NCBI GenBank assembly: GCA_038087015.1
Contig: JASBNA010000078.1
Coordinates: 62,001 to 126,000 of the forward strand
DNA: 64,000 bases
Source of the DNA: Cerrena zonata
Taxonomy: Eukaryota; Basidiomycota; Agaricomycetes; Polyporales; Cerrenaceae
Direction: 5' to 3'
Position numbers and translations under genes: made by a program. How positions within the stretch are numbered: position 1 is the stretch's first letter; each line of letters starts with the position of its first letter. The notes under the pieces are model-generated. The model had not been told where the DNA came from. It did not search any database and worked only from the letters and a program-made list of their open reading frames with translations. Positions 1-11,682 of the stretch are shown here, piece after piece.

Positions 1-21
1 TATCCCTTTATCTCACAACAG

Positions 22-382
22 TATGTTTGTCACGGGGCTCGAAACCAATGCTAAGTGGATGCATAGTATTCGAATGGACAGACGTCTTTTCAGGGACAAA
101 TCTCCCGCCGAACGGTATAACAACGGCGAGAGGATCAGCCTGACATTCAGACAGACTGGAACTTTTATTGTACCCCTTAAGGAGGGACGGACGAAATGGA
201 AGATTTGGGGACAGGGTGCGAAGGCTAAGATGAAGGAAGAGGCGCATGAAGTGAGACCAGAGGGGCTGGCGCCGATCCAGGAGTTTGGGATCGAGAATTG
301 TCAGAGTGCTTTTGTGTGGGAGGTGTATGGTGAGGGGAGTGATGTACTGCATTTCAAGAATGAAAATAAAGAGATCGAATGA
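22..382 (+). CDS. AlkB-like 2OG-Fe(II) dioxygenase, 3' terminal exon (partial)
   Basis: This is the last coding exon of a gene whose 5' part lies left of the window. A CAG splice acceptor ends at base 21 and the frame runs about 119 codons to a TGA at 380-382. The visible segment contains R-I-S-L-T-F-R, which fits the C-terminal R-x5-R 2-oxoglutarate-binding motif of AlkB-family dioxygenases, and a W-G-Q-G-A motif that I recall from fungal members. The iron-binding HxD...H residues would be upstream and cannot be checked. The family removes alkyl groups from nucleic acids or proteins, but the substrate cannot be told from this fragment. Because the exon begins in mid-gene, the ATG at 23 is not a true start. 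Confidence 0.72.
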
Positions 383-1463
383 AGGGAGAATGTGCATAAT
401 ACAATTTGTATACTTAGTAGTGTGTAATTCACTGTTGACTATGTTACAGTCCCTGGCACATGTGAGATATCGGACTCTTGGTTTGCCCACTCGTTCACGC
501 GAGTCCCCTTGGGATATTTGTGGGTGGATTCGAGAATTTGGTTGCCACAAATACCTTTATGAGGTTAGCCTTCCTTTAGTCAAAGGAAGCCATGACGCAG
601 TCTCTACCTTTCAGGTTCGTCACATAAGGTCCAGGTTTATCAACGGTACATATACCGACCAAACAATCAAATCCAACACCAACTTAAGTGTGTTTTAAAG
701 AGTATCACCTTTGTGAAGCGCGACGATATCTGTATGAGGGAAGTGTAAATCGGAACCATGAACCACGAACTGTCGTTCCGGTCATGACGTCGTGAGGCGT
801 AGTGATAAGAAGGACATAATTGTGATGCCCTCCGGCAGGGGCTTTCCTTCCTGGGCCTTGTATCGTACGCAGGGCGCACTGTCGTTAGGATAGTCATAGC
901 CTGTCAAAAGGAGTTCCATTAGACTCAAGGAAGAGATTTGATGACATTCGTCGTTTTAAATACCTATTCTGTTCTTACCAGTGACGAGCATGAGGGCGGA
1001 CGTACCTTCGGAAGGAGGCAAGGGCGGATCCAAGCTTCCAGTCGATTAAACATTTCGCGGCGGACGCCCCCATAAAAAATAACATATATAACGTTCTAGT
1101 CATGTCGATCCTCTCAGTCTGCAGAAACTCCCTGATTCCCAAATGGAGGAACTCTCACCTTCATACCGTCTCATCTCCGGATCGGGCTATGCATAGAACA
1201 TGTCAATTTGCGTTCCTTCGAGCTTGCTTGACCACCGCTATTATGAATCCGTCGTTGCGAGGAGCCGGATACCACTAGGTTCATTTCTGCAGGCGAAATA
1301 GATTGGATCATCCTTGCTGACACCTGCGTAACACGGAGGTTTACGATTGCACTGATTGTCATCCCGGTCAGAGGCCAATCAAGAAGGAGATATACCTAAT
1401 CCCATGAAATACTAAATATATAATACAATATTAGATATTCTACTAAAAGTTCATACACGTAGC
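383..1463. other. Gene-free stretch
   Basis: About 1.1 kb between the end of the AlkB-like gene and the stop codon of the Spo7-like gene on the other strand. Several short open frames exist on both strands (for example 667-897 and 1171-1362), but none has a recognisable domain or fits a splice chain. It probably holds the two convergent 3' untranslated regions plus spacer. Confidence 0.5.
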
Positions 1464-2605
1464 TTATGATGAGTCAAGCGATGCTGATGCAGGTGGTGTC
1501 GCTCCCCTCCCCATCCTGGATGGTCTCGTAGGCACCGGACTCGACCGTCTTGACGACGTAGGCGTGTTACCTCCCCTTCCTCTATTACCTGCAGCACTCC
1601 CTGTCCTCGCCGGACCAGACAATCCTGCGCTCACAGGAGTCGCAGTCCCACTTGGTGCGCTTCCGGATGAAGTTTGGGCCGGAGGGATCCTGAATATCTT
1701 CATATGGAGCCATCCTGTCCATGTAGCCTGATACGCAGCACGATCCTTCTCCACCCTCCTCCGTTCGAAGGCGGCACGATATCGGTCGTAGCATTCCCTG
1801 AATGAACGATCTACCTTGGAGGAAAATATGAGTTCACCTCGAGGGTTCGACGAGGGAGGTATTGGAGATATGGGTACAGAAGAGCTTCGTTTCGTAGTCC
1901 GATTAGGAGAGGGCGAACGCCGTCTTGGGGATGACGGCGAACTTGGTGGGGATTGGGGTGCTGTAGGAGACGTGCGGGGAAAGAGCAGCGAGAATGGATT
2001 GAATGGTAGTTTGGAGCGTAATGGAGGTTGTCGGACATTGAGGTACATATTGAAGCTTCGTAATGCGCGATTGGCATGGGGGACGTATCTAGTCCAATAG
2101 AGTGTTGAATACGAGGATAGTAGAGTTGAAATTATGGCTACATACCTATTGGCGTATGCTATTTTCTCAGAGTACATCCCACTCACGAAGAAAAGCACTA
2201 GGGTGGTCACAGAGATGCAAAGAAGACCCATTGCAATGTAATGGTGTACGAGGACTTCGGCGTCGTGGACGAAGCTTTCAGAAACTATGGAGCTTACTAC
2301 CCAATGACATGGTGTAGCAAGGAAGTTTGTCACCAAGAATACCTCTGACAGTAGGAACAGTATGGTCAAGACCAACTGCAGGAGTAGGACTACAATGCAC
2401 ATTCGGGAGAGGACCTAGCGTAAGCCAAGCGGGCAAGTACTTCATCGAATGTTAACGCACATTGGTAGCGATGTTTTCTTCTATTCAGCGAGGCAGCATT
2501 TATTTTGAGCCTCTCCTCGAATAACAAAAGATCACGGTAAGTCGACGAATCATTTGTGGGGTAGTAGGAACCTCTCGATGGTGCGGGAGAAGGGCGTGGT
2601 GGCAT
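1464..2605 (-). CDS. SPO7: Spo7-like regulatory subunit of the Nem1-Spo7 phosphatase complex
   Basis: Three exons, complement(1464-2088, 2146-2389, 2461-2605), encode 337 residues. The first exon gives a Spo7-type N-terminus (Y-R-D-L-L-L-F-E-E-R-L-K, then a basic R-R-K-x-R-Y-Q). Two hydrophobic membrane segments follow, one right after the first intron and one ending at S-G-M-Y-S-E-K. The conserved Y-A-N-R-Y-V-P-H-A-N-R-A-L-R-S-F-N tail comes next. In yeast, Spo7 anchors and activates the Nem1 phosphatase at the ER/nuclear envelope, which dephosphorylates the lipin Pah1. The last 140 or so residues are a Ser/Pro/Arg-rich extension that may be lineage-specific. The second intron (2089-2145, 57 nt) is a multiple of three and has no stop, so its retention would keep the frame. 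The start is the first ATG before the conserved block. Confidence 0.8.
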
Positions 2606-3028
2606 GTACAATCGTGATTCTGAAGGAGGTCAAGAGTTTGTGATCAACCGTGTCCAGAACGAGAAACTATCTAAAGGGTATAGGGTCGATGACCGTGGCA
2701 GGAGAACAAGATGAAACGGTTAAGCTCCCAGATGAATCCCGAGGCTCTCATCCCTTTCCATATGTGATCGACAATATCATGCCACTCTCGATTTAGCAAC
2801 TATAGTAATAATTCACTTCCGTCACCTTCACGCAATGCAATAATTACACATGCAGCCCGGCTACTGAGGCTATCCACATGAACACCGGAAACGACTATTA
2901 AATGTGTTGGAGAATGGACACCACCCGTCGCAACCGGCTGTATGAAATGATTGTTGTTCGTGAGCATCATCAAAACGAGTTGTGCATGTCCAAGTCGTTT
3001 GCAAGAACCCAAGTGAACCTTCCAAAAA
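2606..3028. other. Gene-free stretch between SPO7-like gene and tRNA
   Basis: About 420 bases. It should contain the promoter and 5' leader of the Spo7-like gene. No coding signal was seen. The last CpG before the CpG-free island lies at 2996-2997. Confidence 0.4.
3024..3028 (-). terminator. RNA polymerase III terminator of tRNA-Pro
   Basis: A run of five T on the minus strand lies directly after the discriminator base of the tRNA-Pro gene, the usual Pol III stop. Confidence 0.7.
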
Positions 3029-3115
3029 GGGCCCAACTGGGAATTGAACCCAGGATCCCTTGCATATTGATTCATAGAACCCAAAGCAAGTATCTTACCT
3101 CTAGACCATTGGGCC
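3029..3115 (-). tRNA. tRNA-Pro (anticodon UGG) with a 15-nt intron
   Basis: The minus strand folds as a complete tRNA. The acceptor stem GGCCCAA pairs with TTGGGCC and is followed by discriminator C. The anticodon stem CTTGC/GCAAG closes a loop reading TTTGGG+T with anticodon TGG (3081-3083). The T-arm CTGGG/CCCAG encloses TTCAATT. A 15-nt insertion (3065-3079) sits one base 3' of the anticodon, the canonical nuclear tRNA intron position, leaving a 72-nt mature tRNA. The gene lies at the edge of the CpG-depleted island and itself contains no CpG. Confidence 0.95.
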
Positions 3116-3327
3116 TTGTGAGAGGGCAGGATAAGGAAGAATACAATGAGGGGATGCATCAGGCAGTGGTTTATATCACTTGGATAAATAACACCAAAAG
3201 TCACTTGAACTCAGTAATACAGAGGTAGAGGTAGATCAAAGAAAGATCCTATTAGAAATGTCAATCCCAGAACTTGGTCTAAAAAGATGTTAGACTTTGA
3301 ATAATATGAAGATTGTAAGTGGAGGAC

Positions 3328-5034
3328 TTACCCAGCTTGAGCAAACAGCTCATGGTCATTTTGAAATTCTGAGTTTCTGATTACATGATTGCCATGGAGT
3401 TCAGTAGCAAGTGGATTATTTGAGAACTGCATTTCTTCATCCTCCATGGTATTTGTCTCCCTGCTAGTGATACAGGAGCCATCCAGAGTAGCAGGAACAA
3501 AATTTATACTTGTGCTAGTATGACTAGCATCAAATGAGGTGTTATCTATATGGTATATAGAATGAAGGTTCAAGATAAATCTTGAGAGGATGATAGAATT
3601 GAGGCTAGAATAAATAAATCATATCAGCAAAAACTATTCATTGTTTGCAAGATCTCTTACCCTTCTTGAATAAAGATGAAGAATGTAAAATCTTGACTAG
3701 CATTCTACACATATGATAGTGAGTAAAGGGGTGGTAACCTATTGAAAAAAACCTACACCTATATTGTCAGTAATGGATAACAGATCCAAGGTTATTGCTA
3801 CCACATTGAGTAACACAAAGGTACTACCTCAATGTTAATAAACAATCCAATATTACAATAGATTAATAATCTTACCCAAATTGAATAGTACCTGTAGAAA
3901 ACTTAGTGATATGGTAAATTATTATAGAAAAGGACATACCATTTTCAACAAGTGTGGACAGAAGCTTGCTTTGAGCTCTCACAGTTTCATTGGCTTTGAA
4001 GATATACCATGATGAATGTAAAGTTAATCCTAGGATTAGAACATCTGAGGCAAGAGCAATTGCTCTTGTAATAACACCCACTAGGAGTTAAAAGGGGTCA
4101 GTATATATTCAAGAGTAGGAGATCTAAAGAACCATACAGCTTTTACATTGAATTAGTAATGTTACTAGTGCATAAGCAGATCCTCAAAAAGACTATGCTC
4201 ACTATTTATAGTGCTGAACTTTTCCAATTGCCCAGCAGCCTGCAATTGGGCCAGAAGGCACAACTATGAATGATTGAGGCATAGAGAAATTATACTAGAA
4301 AGATAGAATAAGTATAGATAGATTCAATTAAAGGGAAGGGCTGACTATATTGCTGACTGGATCAAATATACCAAGAGCAAAGACCAGAAGAGTAGGCAAC
4401 CACTTGTGTTCAGTAATACCCCATATGCGGAGGCAGTCAAATGCTACAGATATATATTGGATTATTATTTATTTATAAACCTACAACAAAAATACTCACC
4501 TGTAAAAGAAAGCCTACAAGTTATATCTATGATATAACCAATGATAGTTGCAGCCTTGCAGCTGACAAGATTATAAGCTGTTATATAGTGGACCCACAAA
4601 TAAATATCCTGTACCTCTGTCAAACCCCCTTTAGAATTGTTTTAGTAATGTGTGGATGAAATAACTCACAGGGACAGTAGTAATCACAATGAATGATTCA
4701 AGTACATGCAATGACATATTGAGAACTGTACCATATCTGATCAGCAGATAGAGTATAGTGATGGTGCCAAATTTCTTTTTCCAGATAGATCTACATTCTT
4801 GAGGAAAGGCCAGAATTACATCATAGACAACTAGAACTGGGTAGAACAGTGGGTCAATGATAATAGATAGAACATATATTTCTTACTCACCCAAACTTGC
4901 AGTATACATGTAAGTTTGAGACATTGTCTGTGAGCTACAGGGAATCAACAAAGTGGCAGAGAGGATACTAGACAAAGTGAAAGAACATACTATACAGCAA
5001 CAACTTCATCTGGTGTTAAACCTAGTTCAGACAT
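3328..5034 (-). CDS. DUF6533 multi-pass membrane protein
   Basis: Eleven exons, complement(3328-3604, 3661-3704, 3757-3823, 3876-3891, 3940-4080, 4203-4263, 4346-4443, 4500-4608, 4670-4830, 4891-4927, 4996-5034), join in phase into 349 residues. The N-terminal block S-L-V-V-Y-D...F-P-Q-E-C-R-S-I-W-K-K-K-F-G followed by a hydrophobic R-Y-G-T-V-L segment is the DUF6533 signature. Further membrane segments lie around I-I-G-Y-I-I-D, W-L-P-T-L-L-V-F-A-L-G, A-L-A-S-D-V-L-I-L-G-L and V-L-L-N-V-V-A-I-T-L. The family ends its last helix with S-R-F-x-L-x-L, seen here. DUF6533 proteins form large paralogous groups in mushroom-forming fungi; their function is unknown. The gene has no internal stop, yet exons and introns together contain a single CpG (4428-4429), unlike every neighbour. 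The weakest junctions are the short exon at 3876-3891 and the 122-nt intron at 4081-4202. Confidence 0.8.
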
Positions 5035-6097
5035 GGTGAATTGAGAGTATACACTGGTTGGTAGGATAGAGATTCTGTCGTCAAGATTTGACCCTATATA
5101 CTGTAGGACACCTGCATCTGAATCAATGAAGCTTAACGGTAACATTTGAAACTGGTGAATCTTAACAGCATTCGAATGACAGATAGGAGACCTTTCGACC
5201 TCTCTAGTCATGGTTTCGTGATGAAGCTGCAATTCTACATGGAAACCAGATGAACAAGGCTCGACGCCCTGGTTCAAGTTGAATGCGGATCTACAGCAGA
5301 AGGTTGGGTTTCAAGAAGCAGAACAGCTTTAGATGATTGAAGCCTCGAAACAATGTGGGATAGACATATATAACAAGAATACAAGTTTGAGCAATGTGAC
5401 GAGAAGATCGAAGCCCCATGGTATTTGTAAACCGACACAGGTTGACGGCGATCGAAGCTTGAGAATGGCTGTATAGGCACAACGGCCGGTACGAAGAGGT
5501 ACAACTGAGGAGTCCCGGGACGGACAGAAGATGATAGCGGCACTGGTGCATGAAAGGGCGATCTGCATGATCTGCAGGTTTGTACCGAAAATCTTAACAT
5601 CAATCTTCGAACCTGATGGTTGGGTTCGGCTTGACGTACATCACTGACCAGACAACCTAGTGGGACTTGTATTTAGGATACACCAGTAGTACCACCAAGC
5701 GATAGGTGACAGTGTTGGAGAACTAGTTTTAAAGTTCATCGGCACTTTTAGTTACGGTGAAGCCTAAAATTTAAATCCTAGAACATGGACAAAACGGTAA
5801 TAAGTGATGCAATCCACGGATATAGCTTGACGAAGAATATAAGAGGCAAATAATGAGTATGTAGATGGTAGCACGAACGAACAAAGATGCTTGACCAAAT
5901 TCTCACGTCTAGGTGACGAACATTATTTAGCCTTCGATGAACATTTCTTCACCCTATCTCCATCGCACTTTACGCTCACAGCAGATAGCCAAGTTCTGAT
6001 TGAGACAAAGAATCTTAGTAGTACAGATCAGATATTGTCATATATACAAACTGAGTGGAGGTGATGAACAAACATTGGATACCTTGCACGTATTTCC
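5035..6097. other. Gene-free stretch
   Basis: About 1.06 kb upstream of the DUF6533 start and downstream of the P450 stop. Open frames such as 5274-5603 overlap each other in several frames and show no domain. CpGs return from 5079 onward. The stretch should hold the DUF6533 promoter. Confidence 0.4.
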
Positions 6098-8463
6098 TCA
6101 ACAACGACGGTAGTGCCTCACAAACAAAGGCATTTGATCCCCAACCTCTGCCTCAGTCGAGACAAAAGGACGTGAAACAGCACCCTGCTTCTTCTGAATT
6201 GAAGCAGGATCAACAGCAAGTTCAAATTCAAATGAACGGAGCAGAACGAAGAGTAACGATTTCATCCTGAAAGAAAATCCGTGTATCAGCGCTGATTTGG
6301 AGAAGATCAACGGAACAAGGACTCTTACTCCACAACGGAGAAACGGTATCCGATACAAGCTCTTGGACCTCCGAGGAAGCTTAGAATATGTCCCCAAACA
6401 CCGGGAATATCTTCTGTACCAGAAGGAGGGGTTTCCCAACGTTCCGGACTGTATCGGTAGAAACTATTAGAAGAGTCGGGAAAAAATAGAACTCCGAAAC
6501 ATACTTGAATTCCATGGCATCCGGTCCCCATATCTCCTTTGACCGATTCAAGGATAAAATGGGTACAACAATCACATCTCCTTTCAAAACACTACGCGAA
6601 ACATTTCTCAGCACGGCAAAAATATTTAGGTAACCACCACACATGACTTACCGAATTTCATCCCGCACCTCACCATGCCGATCCGTGTAAGGTTCACCGA
6701 CAGGAATGACCTCATCTTCCTGTGCCTGTCGAATGGTGGAAGGAACTGGAGCATGAACGCGAAGGGTTTCCCGAACGACCATGTCGAGGTACGGCAAAGC
6801 CATCAATTCGTCCATACTAGGTGTTTCGGAGTCGACAGCAAGCAGTTCCTGACGCAATTTGTCTTGAACGTGTAGTGCTTGGGTTAATGCGAAGAGACAC
6901 CATGTTACAGCGGTAGAGGTTGTTTCATGGCCGGCAACGAGGAAACTATCAATCTAAAAGTTAGTGAAAAAAACACTATGTCCGTGTAAACATACGTCGG
7001 GATTTCTGTATGATATCCACGCGTCAGGAATGTACCATTGTATGATGAAACAGGAAAAAAATCGTACGTGCCAACACCTCCTCATCGCCCAATTTCTGGC
7101 TCGCCGGAATATCCGTCGCAAGATTGGCTTTTAAGAGTAAAGAAAGCAAGTCTCTACCCTCGAGATCCTTCCTCCCGAATTCATTCTTCTCGCCCGTCTT
7201 CTCCGACTGGATGGCCTTCTTACGTTCTTCGATCATCTGCATTCCAATTCGAGTCATGGCAGCCTTGGCCTCTGACATACGCTGAGTTTGTGTGCTTGGC
7301 TACAAGTCCAGAAATGTATAAACGGTGTGACGTTGAGGAGTGTTCAGAGAGCACTACGACGTACGAATAATTTCAGAATCGGGTACCTCAGTCGGATGAA
7401 AGCCCACACACGGCTCGCATTGCTACCTCCGAAGATGACCTTGAACGCTTCGCTTAGTTCATTCATCGTCCCCGTTTCCAGATTCTTAAAGTCATAGTCG
7501 AAACCTACATCTTTCTTAGCTTCTATGCCCAAAGGAAACAAGTGGAGTGATCTTACCTGCAAGTCCGATGATGTCCAAAGTGGCCCGGCTCATCCAACCT
7601 AGAACATCGATCCTCTTCGGCTGGTCGCTCTCTCCAAGTTCTGACACCCAGAGATCTCGCAGCTAAGAAAAAAAGAACACGGAACCACGCTAGAACGAAT
7701 GGAAGTACAAAACCTTGACCCTGACTCACCTGAGCAGCTTTACTAAGAAAAACGGGGGTAAGCTCCCTGATCTGAACAGGTCCGAAAGCAGGGTTCTAGT
7801 TTAGAGAGTATCTCAGTTTGTGCTACATGGAGATAGGACAGCAAGAACAAACCAAGACTCTTCGCTTATAGGTGATCGTTGGCGTTAGAATAACACTATT
7901 CCATACTATGGAAAGTACCTTACCTGCCGTCTATGGTCCTCGTCTTCGGCGACGAGAAGACCTAAAAGTCAAGATCGTTTCAATGAGTCATCGAGTTATA
8001 AACTAGAATGCATATTCCCCTACCTTCACCAACAAAATTGATCAAACTCTGTCGAGCAACCTTTGGTTTCTGGAACTCAGTCGAATGAGTAAGGATATGG
8101 TTCACCGCCCTCGTATCCATCGTATACAACCGATTTGTCTATCAGCATCAATACCACCAACCATCAGCCCGACCTCAAGAAAGAAAGAAAGAAAGAAAAG
8201 AAAACGAGACATACACTCAAAATCTCCGTATACCGAATATTCTTCCCATACTTCGCAACCCACTCATCATGCAGATCGCCCGGCTGAGAATTAACCATAA
8301 CCCTGAATTGTCCCCATATCCAGCTGGGACTGGGAGGACCCGGGAGGTCTCTCAGAGGAGACTTGTATGTCTTGATGAAGAACTTTGCGAGTTTGTGTAA
8401 CACGACTAGTGCGAAGGTGGCTCCTATCAGAGGAGCGAACAAGCTTGGGGTTAGGTAACCCAT
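6098..8463 (-). CDS. Cytochrome P450 monooxygenase
   Basis: Thirteen exons, complement(6098-6266, 6329-6463, 6505-6591, 6652-6945, 6996-7005, 7068-7299, 7365-7504, 7557-7662, 7730-7795, 7853-7864, 7924-7961, 8024-8138, 8215-8463), give 550 residues in continuous phase. An N-terminal membrane anchor and a proline-rich hinge (L-P-G-P-P-S-P) are followed by the I-helix A-G-H-E-T-T-S, the K-helix E-T-L-R, the P-E-R-W motif and the haem-binding loop [10 protein letters not shown]. All catalytic landmarks are intact. Two exons are only 10 and 12 nt, and without them the conserved A-Q-I-P-T-F-L-V-A-G-H and H-R-R-Q-R-R-V-L-N-P-A-F-G blocks break. The substrate is unknown, and I do not assign a CYP family. 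No other secondary-metabolism gene is adjacent. The first intron carries a short GAAA repeat. Confidence 0.93.
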
Positions 8464-10279
8464 CGCTTTAGGGTCCTGTCAATGAGTTTATAGTAGTGTA
8501 TTTGGAGGGATCTGTCAAGCAAGCTTAAAGGTAAGTCAAACTGGTACGCCGGATTGTTCACAGACAAGAAGGGAAGCCTAAGTCGAGTATATATACACCT
8601 CAATCTGCTTACCTGACACCTCCTTACTATGCACTCCCGGCCGCAGTGACTGAGAGGGTTATATTCGCATCCTCTCTCATGCCCCTCCTCTCCACGCACA
8701 GTAAACGGCTAGCGTTCACACAAACGTCAATGCATCACCTGGTGACAATAATAATCAGATGCTGGGGGCCCGGGGATGGCGATAGTTGGCCTAACGGCAA
8801 TCCGGCGCGATAGAGGTCGTCGGCTAGTAAACCTTATTTTCGAACTTGAAGATCCTGAGTTTCCTTGGACGGGTCATTGAATATCGGATAATGGATGTTG
8901 AATATTGAGGTCTTAGGAGCTCATTTCGAGTCCCTCTGAGTGCTCAGTGTACTATAATATTGATAATTTCAATAAGCTGAAGAGCAGCAAATGGTGAGTA
9001 AAGTGGTACTTACGCAACTAGATTAGTGATAATCCCGTTACATCAATAGAACACAATCAAGAAGACCGTACCGAACCTTATTTTAGAGTACGCGTAAGTA
9101 CGGCCTAGGATCCTAGAATCCTGACAAGTACTGAGTAGGCCGCCGATAATAATCGGGTACCTGGAGAAAGACGTCATACAAGATATATACCAGTTATATA
9201 CCGTCTGCCAGTGAGGACCTTTGAAGACTTGACTGTCCGAGTCATATGAAAAAGGGAATCCAGAGTAAGTAAATTTCGGAGAATCTCAGTTGCCCGTCAG
9301 TATAGTCAGTAGTCTAAGCAAGGTTCAAAGATGGGTCTGTCCCATTTCAAGATTCGGAACTCATACTTATGCGTGATAAATCCGAGTTCAAACTTAGAAA
9401 ACGTTCGTTCAACTAGGTCGGTTGAGTCCACGAAGAAACGACTGCCAGGGTCCTCAGCGGCGAAAACTGCAGCTGGAAGCGAACCCAATTGGGATCACGA
9501 ATTGCCATGATCATGAAGTAACGGAACTCTTCCTTTTTTGGAAGCTCACTTTCCGAATGCGTGTTCTATATTTAACACTAACACTCACCAGTTGTTCGTC
9601 TTCCAGAAGGATTACGTCGATGACCCAGACCACCCAGACTCGTTCTCCATTCATGAAATGTTGAAATGTTGCAATTCTGTCAATTCTGAAATTCTACACA
9701 CGACACAATTTACAAAAAAAATTGGAATGGAATAATACAACAGAACAAGCAAAAAAACTGTAATTCGTGATTCATCAGGGAGAAGAGCTTGTGGCAGTCG
9801 AACATTGAAACGTTGAAGTGAGAGCACCAGCACCTAGCACCAGCAGCCCTACTAGCAAAAAAAAAACAATTTGGGCATATAAGCAACTAATAATAAAGTA
9901 AGGTAAGGACAGACACACGAAACACTAGAGGCTTTAGCATGGGTTTTCAAACCATCGCATGACAACTCGGTGTGGTGTGTGCGAAAACTATACGTATACA
10001 GTATGGGTCTTTTGGAAATCAGGGTTGAAATTGTAGGACGGGGGATGGGGATGGGGATGGTGAGGTGGCAGGTAGTAGAAAAGGTGCAGTGAATAAAGCA
10101 GGTGCGAGATGGGGATGGTAGGAGGGGGAGGAGGTAGTGATAGGGCAGTCGTAACAATGCGTAACATTTATAGATTGGGGGGGTCCATATACGTGAAATA
10201 TCATCATGAAAACGTAAACAAACCTTACAGCAAGCAGCAAGCAGCAGCAGGCGCAAAAAGCAAACGAGATTCTAACATC
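8464..10279. other. Gene-free stretch with a possible coding relic
   Basis: About 1.8 kb. The left end should be the P450 promoter. On the minus strand near 9310-9660 short open pieces read like protein (for example a 22-codon piece ending at a GTGAG donor near 9590, and an E-E-F-R-Y-F-M-I-M-A-I-R-D-P segment near 9500). They end in stops, and I could not build a gene from them. Otherwise nothing was seen. Confidence 0.35.
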
Positions 10280-11682
10280 TCAATCTCTCCTAATCGAATC
10301 ATACGTCGGAGGGATCTCATGCGGAGGATCCTCTTCCTCCGGAGTCGAATCCAACCGTCCACCATCCTGATGAACAATCACCGGTCCCTCATTCGCAACT
10401 CTAAACCTCCCCCCCTGCGCCTCCCTCTCCTTCGACGAAGGAATCGACCCTCCAACCCCACCACGCGGACTCGAATCCGAACTCTCACTTCCCATAGCCA
10501 ACGACGGACCCGGCGACGGCTGTCTGAAATCACCCGACGGACCAGGCATAGCGAACGACGGATTGGTGGGAGAAGAAGCTCCGTGCGAGGTCGTGGTGTG
10601 TCCGTGAGAACTCGACCGCGCATCGTATCCAGCAAAAGCTGGATCGCTCATGGGTTGGGAGTACGTCGAGGGTGCGGATGCGCCCGAGGTGGAGTATGGT
10701 GCTGGTGGGTAATTCCTCTGAGTTTGCAGTGCAGCGGCTCCAGCACCGGCACCTGCGCCTGCAAGACCGCCTGTGAGGAATGAAGGCACACTAGGGTGTT
10801 GTTGAGCCATCTCTTGGTTAGGCGCATAGTCGAATGGGTGGATTTCATGTCCGACTAGGTCTAGGTCATCTTGATGTCGGCCGTCTGAGATGATACGGTC
10901 AGGGTCAAAGTTTCCATCAAAGTCTTCTTTACGGTTCTTGCGGCGGTACCACCAGAGAAGGAGGAGGGAGAGGACGGCGAGACCTGCTATACCACCAACA
11001 ATGCCTCCGACGATAGCACCGGTGTGTGAGGACGATGAGCGAGTGTTTGAGCCATCGTTCACGGTGGTAGGGGTGACTATGGTGGTAATGACTTGGGTCG
11101 AGGTGAGGGTTTGGCCAGCGGGATCGGTCGTACTGTAATGTGGTTTTTTTACGTGAGGATGTTTTGTATATGCGTCTAAAAATGGTACTATACGTACACA
11201 AAAGTGCTCATGCCTGTCGATGTCGATATTGGCGGTGGGGTCGAGGACGAAGATGGGGGAGCACTGGATGATTGGGTGGGTGTGCCATTTTCGCTGGATG
11301 AGGAGGGCTCCTGGGATGAAGATGGAGGTGCTGAAGAGGACGAGGAGGGAGGGACGGATGAAGAGGAAGGAGGTGGTACAGAAGAGGAAGACGAGGGTGG
11401 TACAGATGATGAGGATTCTGTGGGTGGAACGGAGGAGCTATCGCTCGCACTCGAAGGATCTGGAATGGAAGAAGAGGTGGTTGTGTCAGATACTGGTACA
11501 GGAGTTGTAGATGCTGCAGAAGGAGAAATCGAAGGAGAAAGCAGTGAAGATGAGAGAGCAGAAGAGCTGAAAGAGGAGGGGGTCGTACTTGCAGAGGTGG
11601 CCGACGTCTCGGTGCTCGTCAATGAAGAGGAGGTATCGAGAGGCGTGTCTGTCGCCGACGGGGTGGGCGACGGCGAGGACAT
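10280..11682 (-). CDS. Ser-rich single-pass membrane protein of unknown function
   Basis: Two exons, complement(10280-11132, 11198-11682), give 445 residues. The first 160 are almost entirely Ser/Thr/Pro, as in an O-glycosylated wall-facing stalk. Then comes a Gly-rich membrane helix (G-A-I-V-G-G-I-V-G-G-I-A-G-L), a basic stop-transfer Y-R-R-K-N-R-K, and a 230-residue disordered Pro/Ser/Gly cytoplasmic tail ending I-P-P-T-Y-D-S-I. This is the shape of fungal wall-stress-sensor-like proteins, but no WSC or other named domain is visible. The chosen ATG has no signal peptide after it. A hydrophobic leader-like stretch occurs just upstream in another frame, but the DNA there is CT-rich and would read as Leu/Phe/Ser/Pro in any frame. 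The true 5' end may therefore be missing an exon. Confidence 0.65.

Noticed and set aside
3741..3758. An 18-20 nt intron in the DUF6533 gene
   Set aside because: Far too short to be spliced; using the GTAGGT donor at 3756 and the acceptor at 3705 gives a normal 52-nt intron and the conserved protein.
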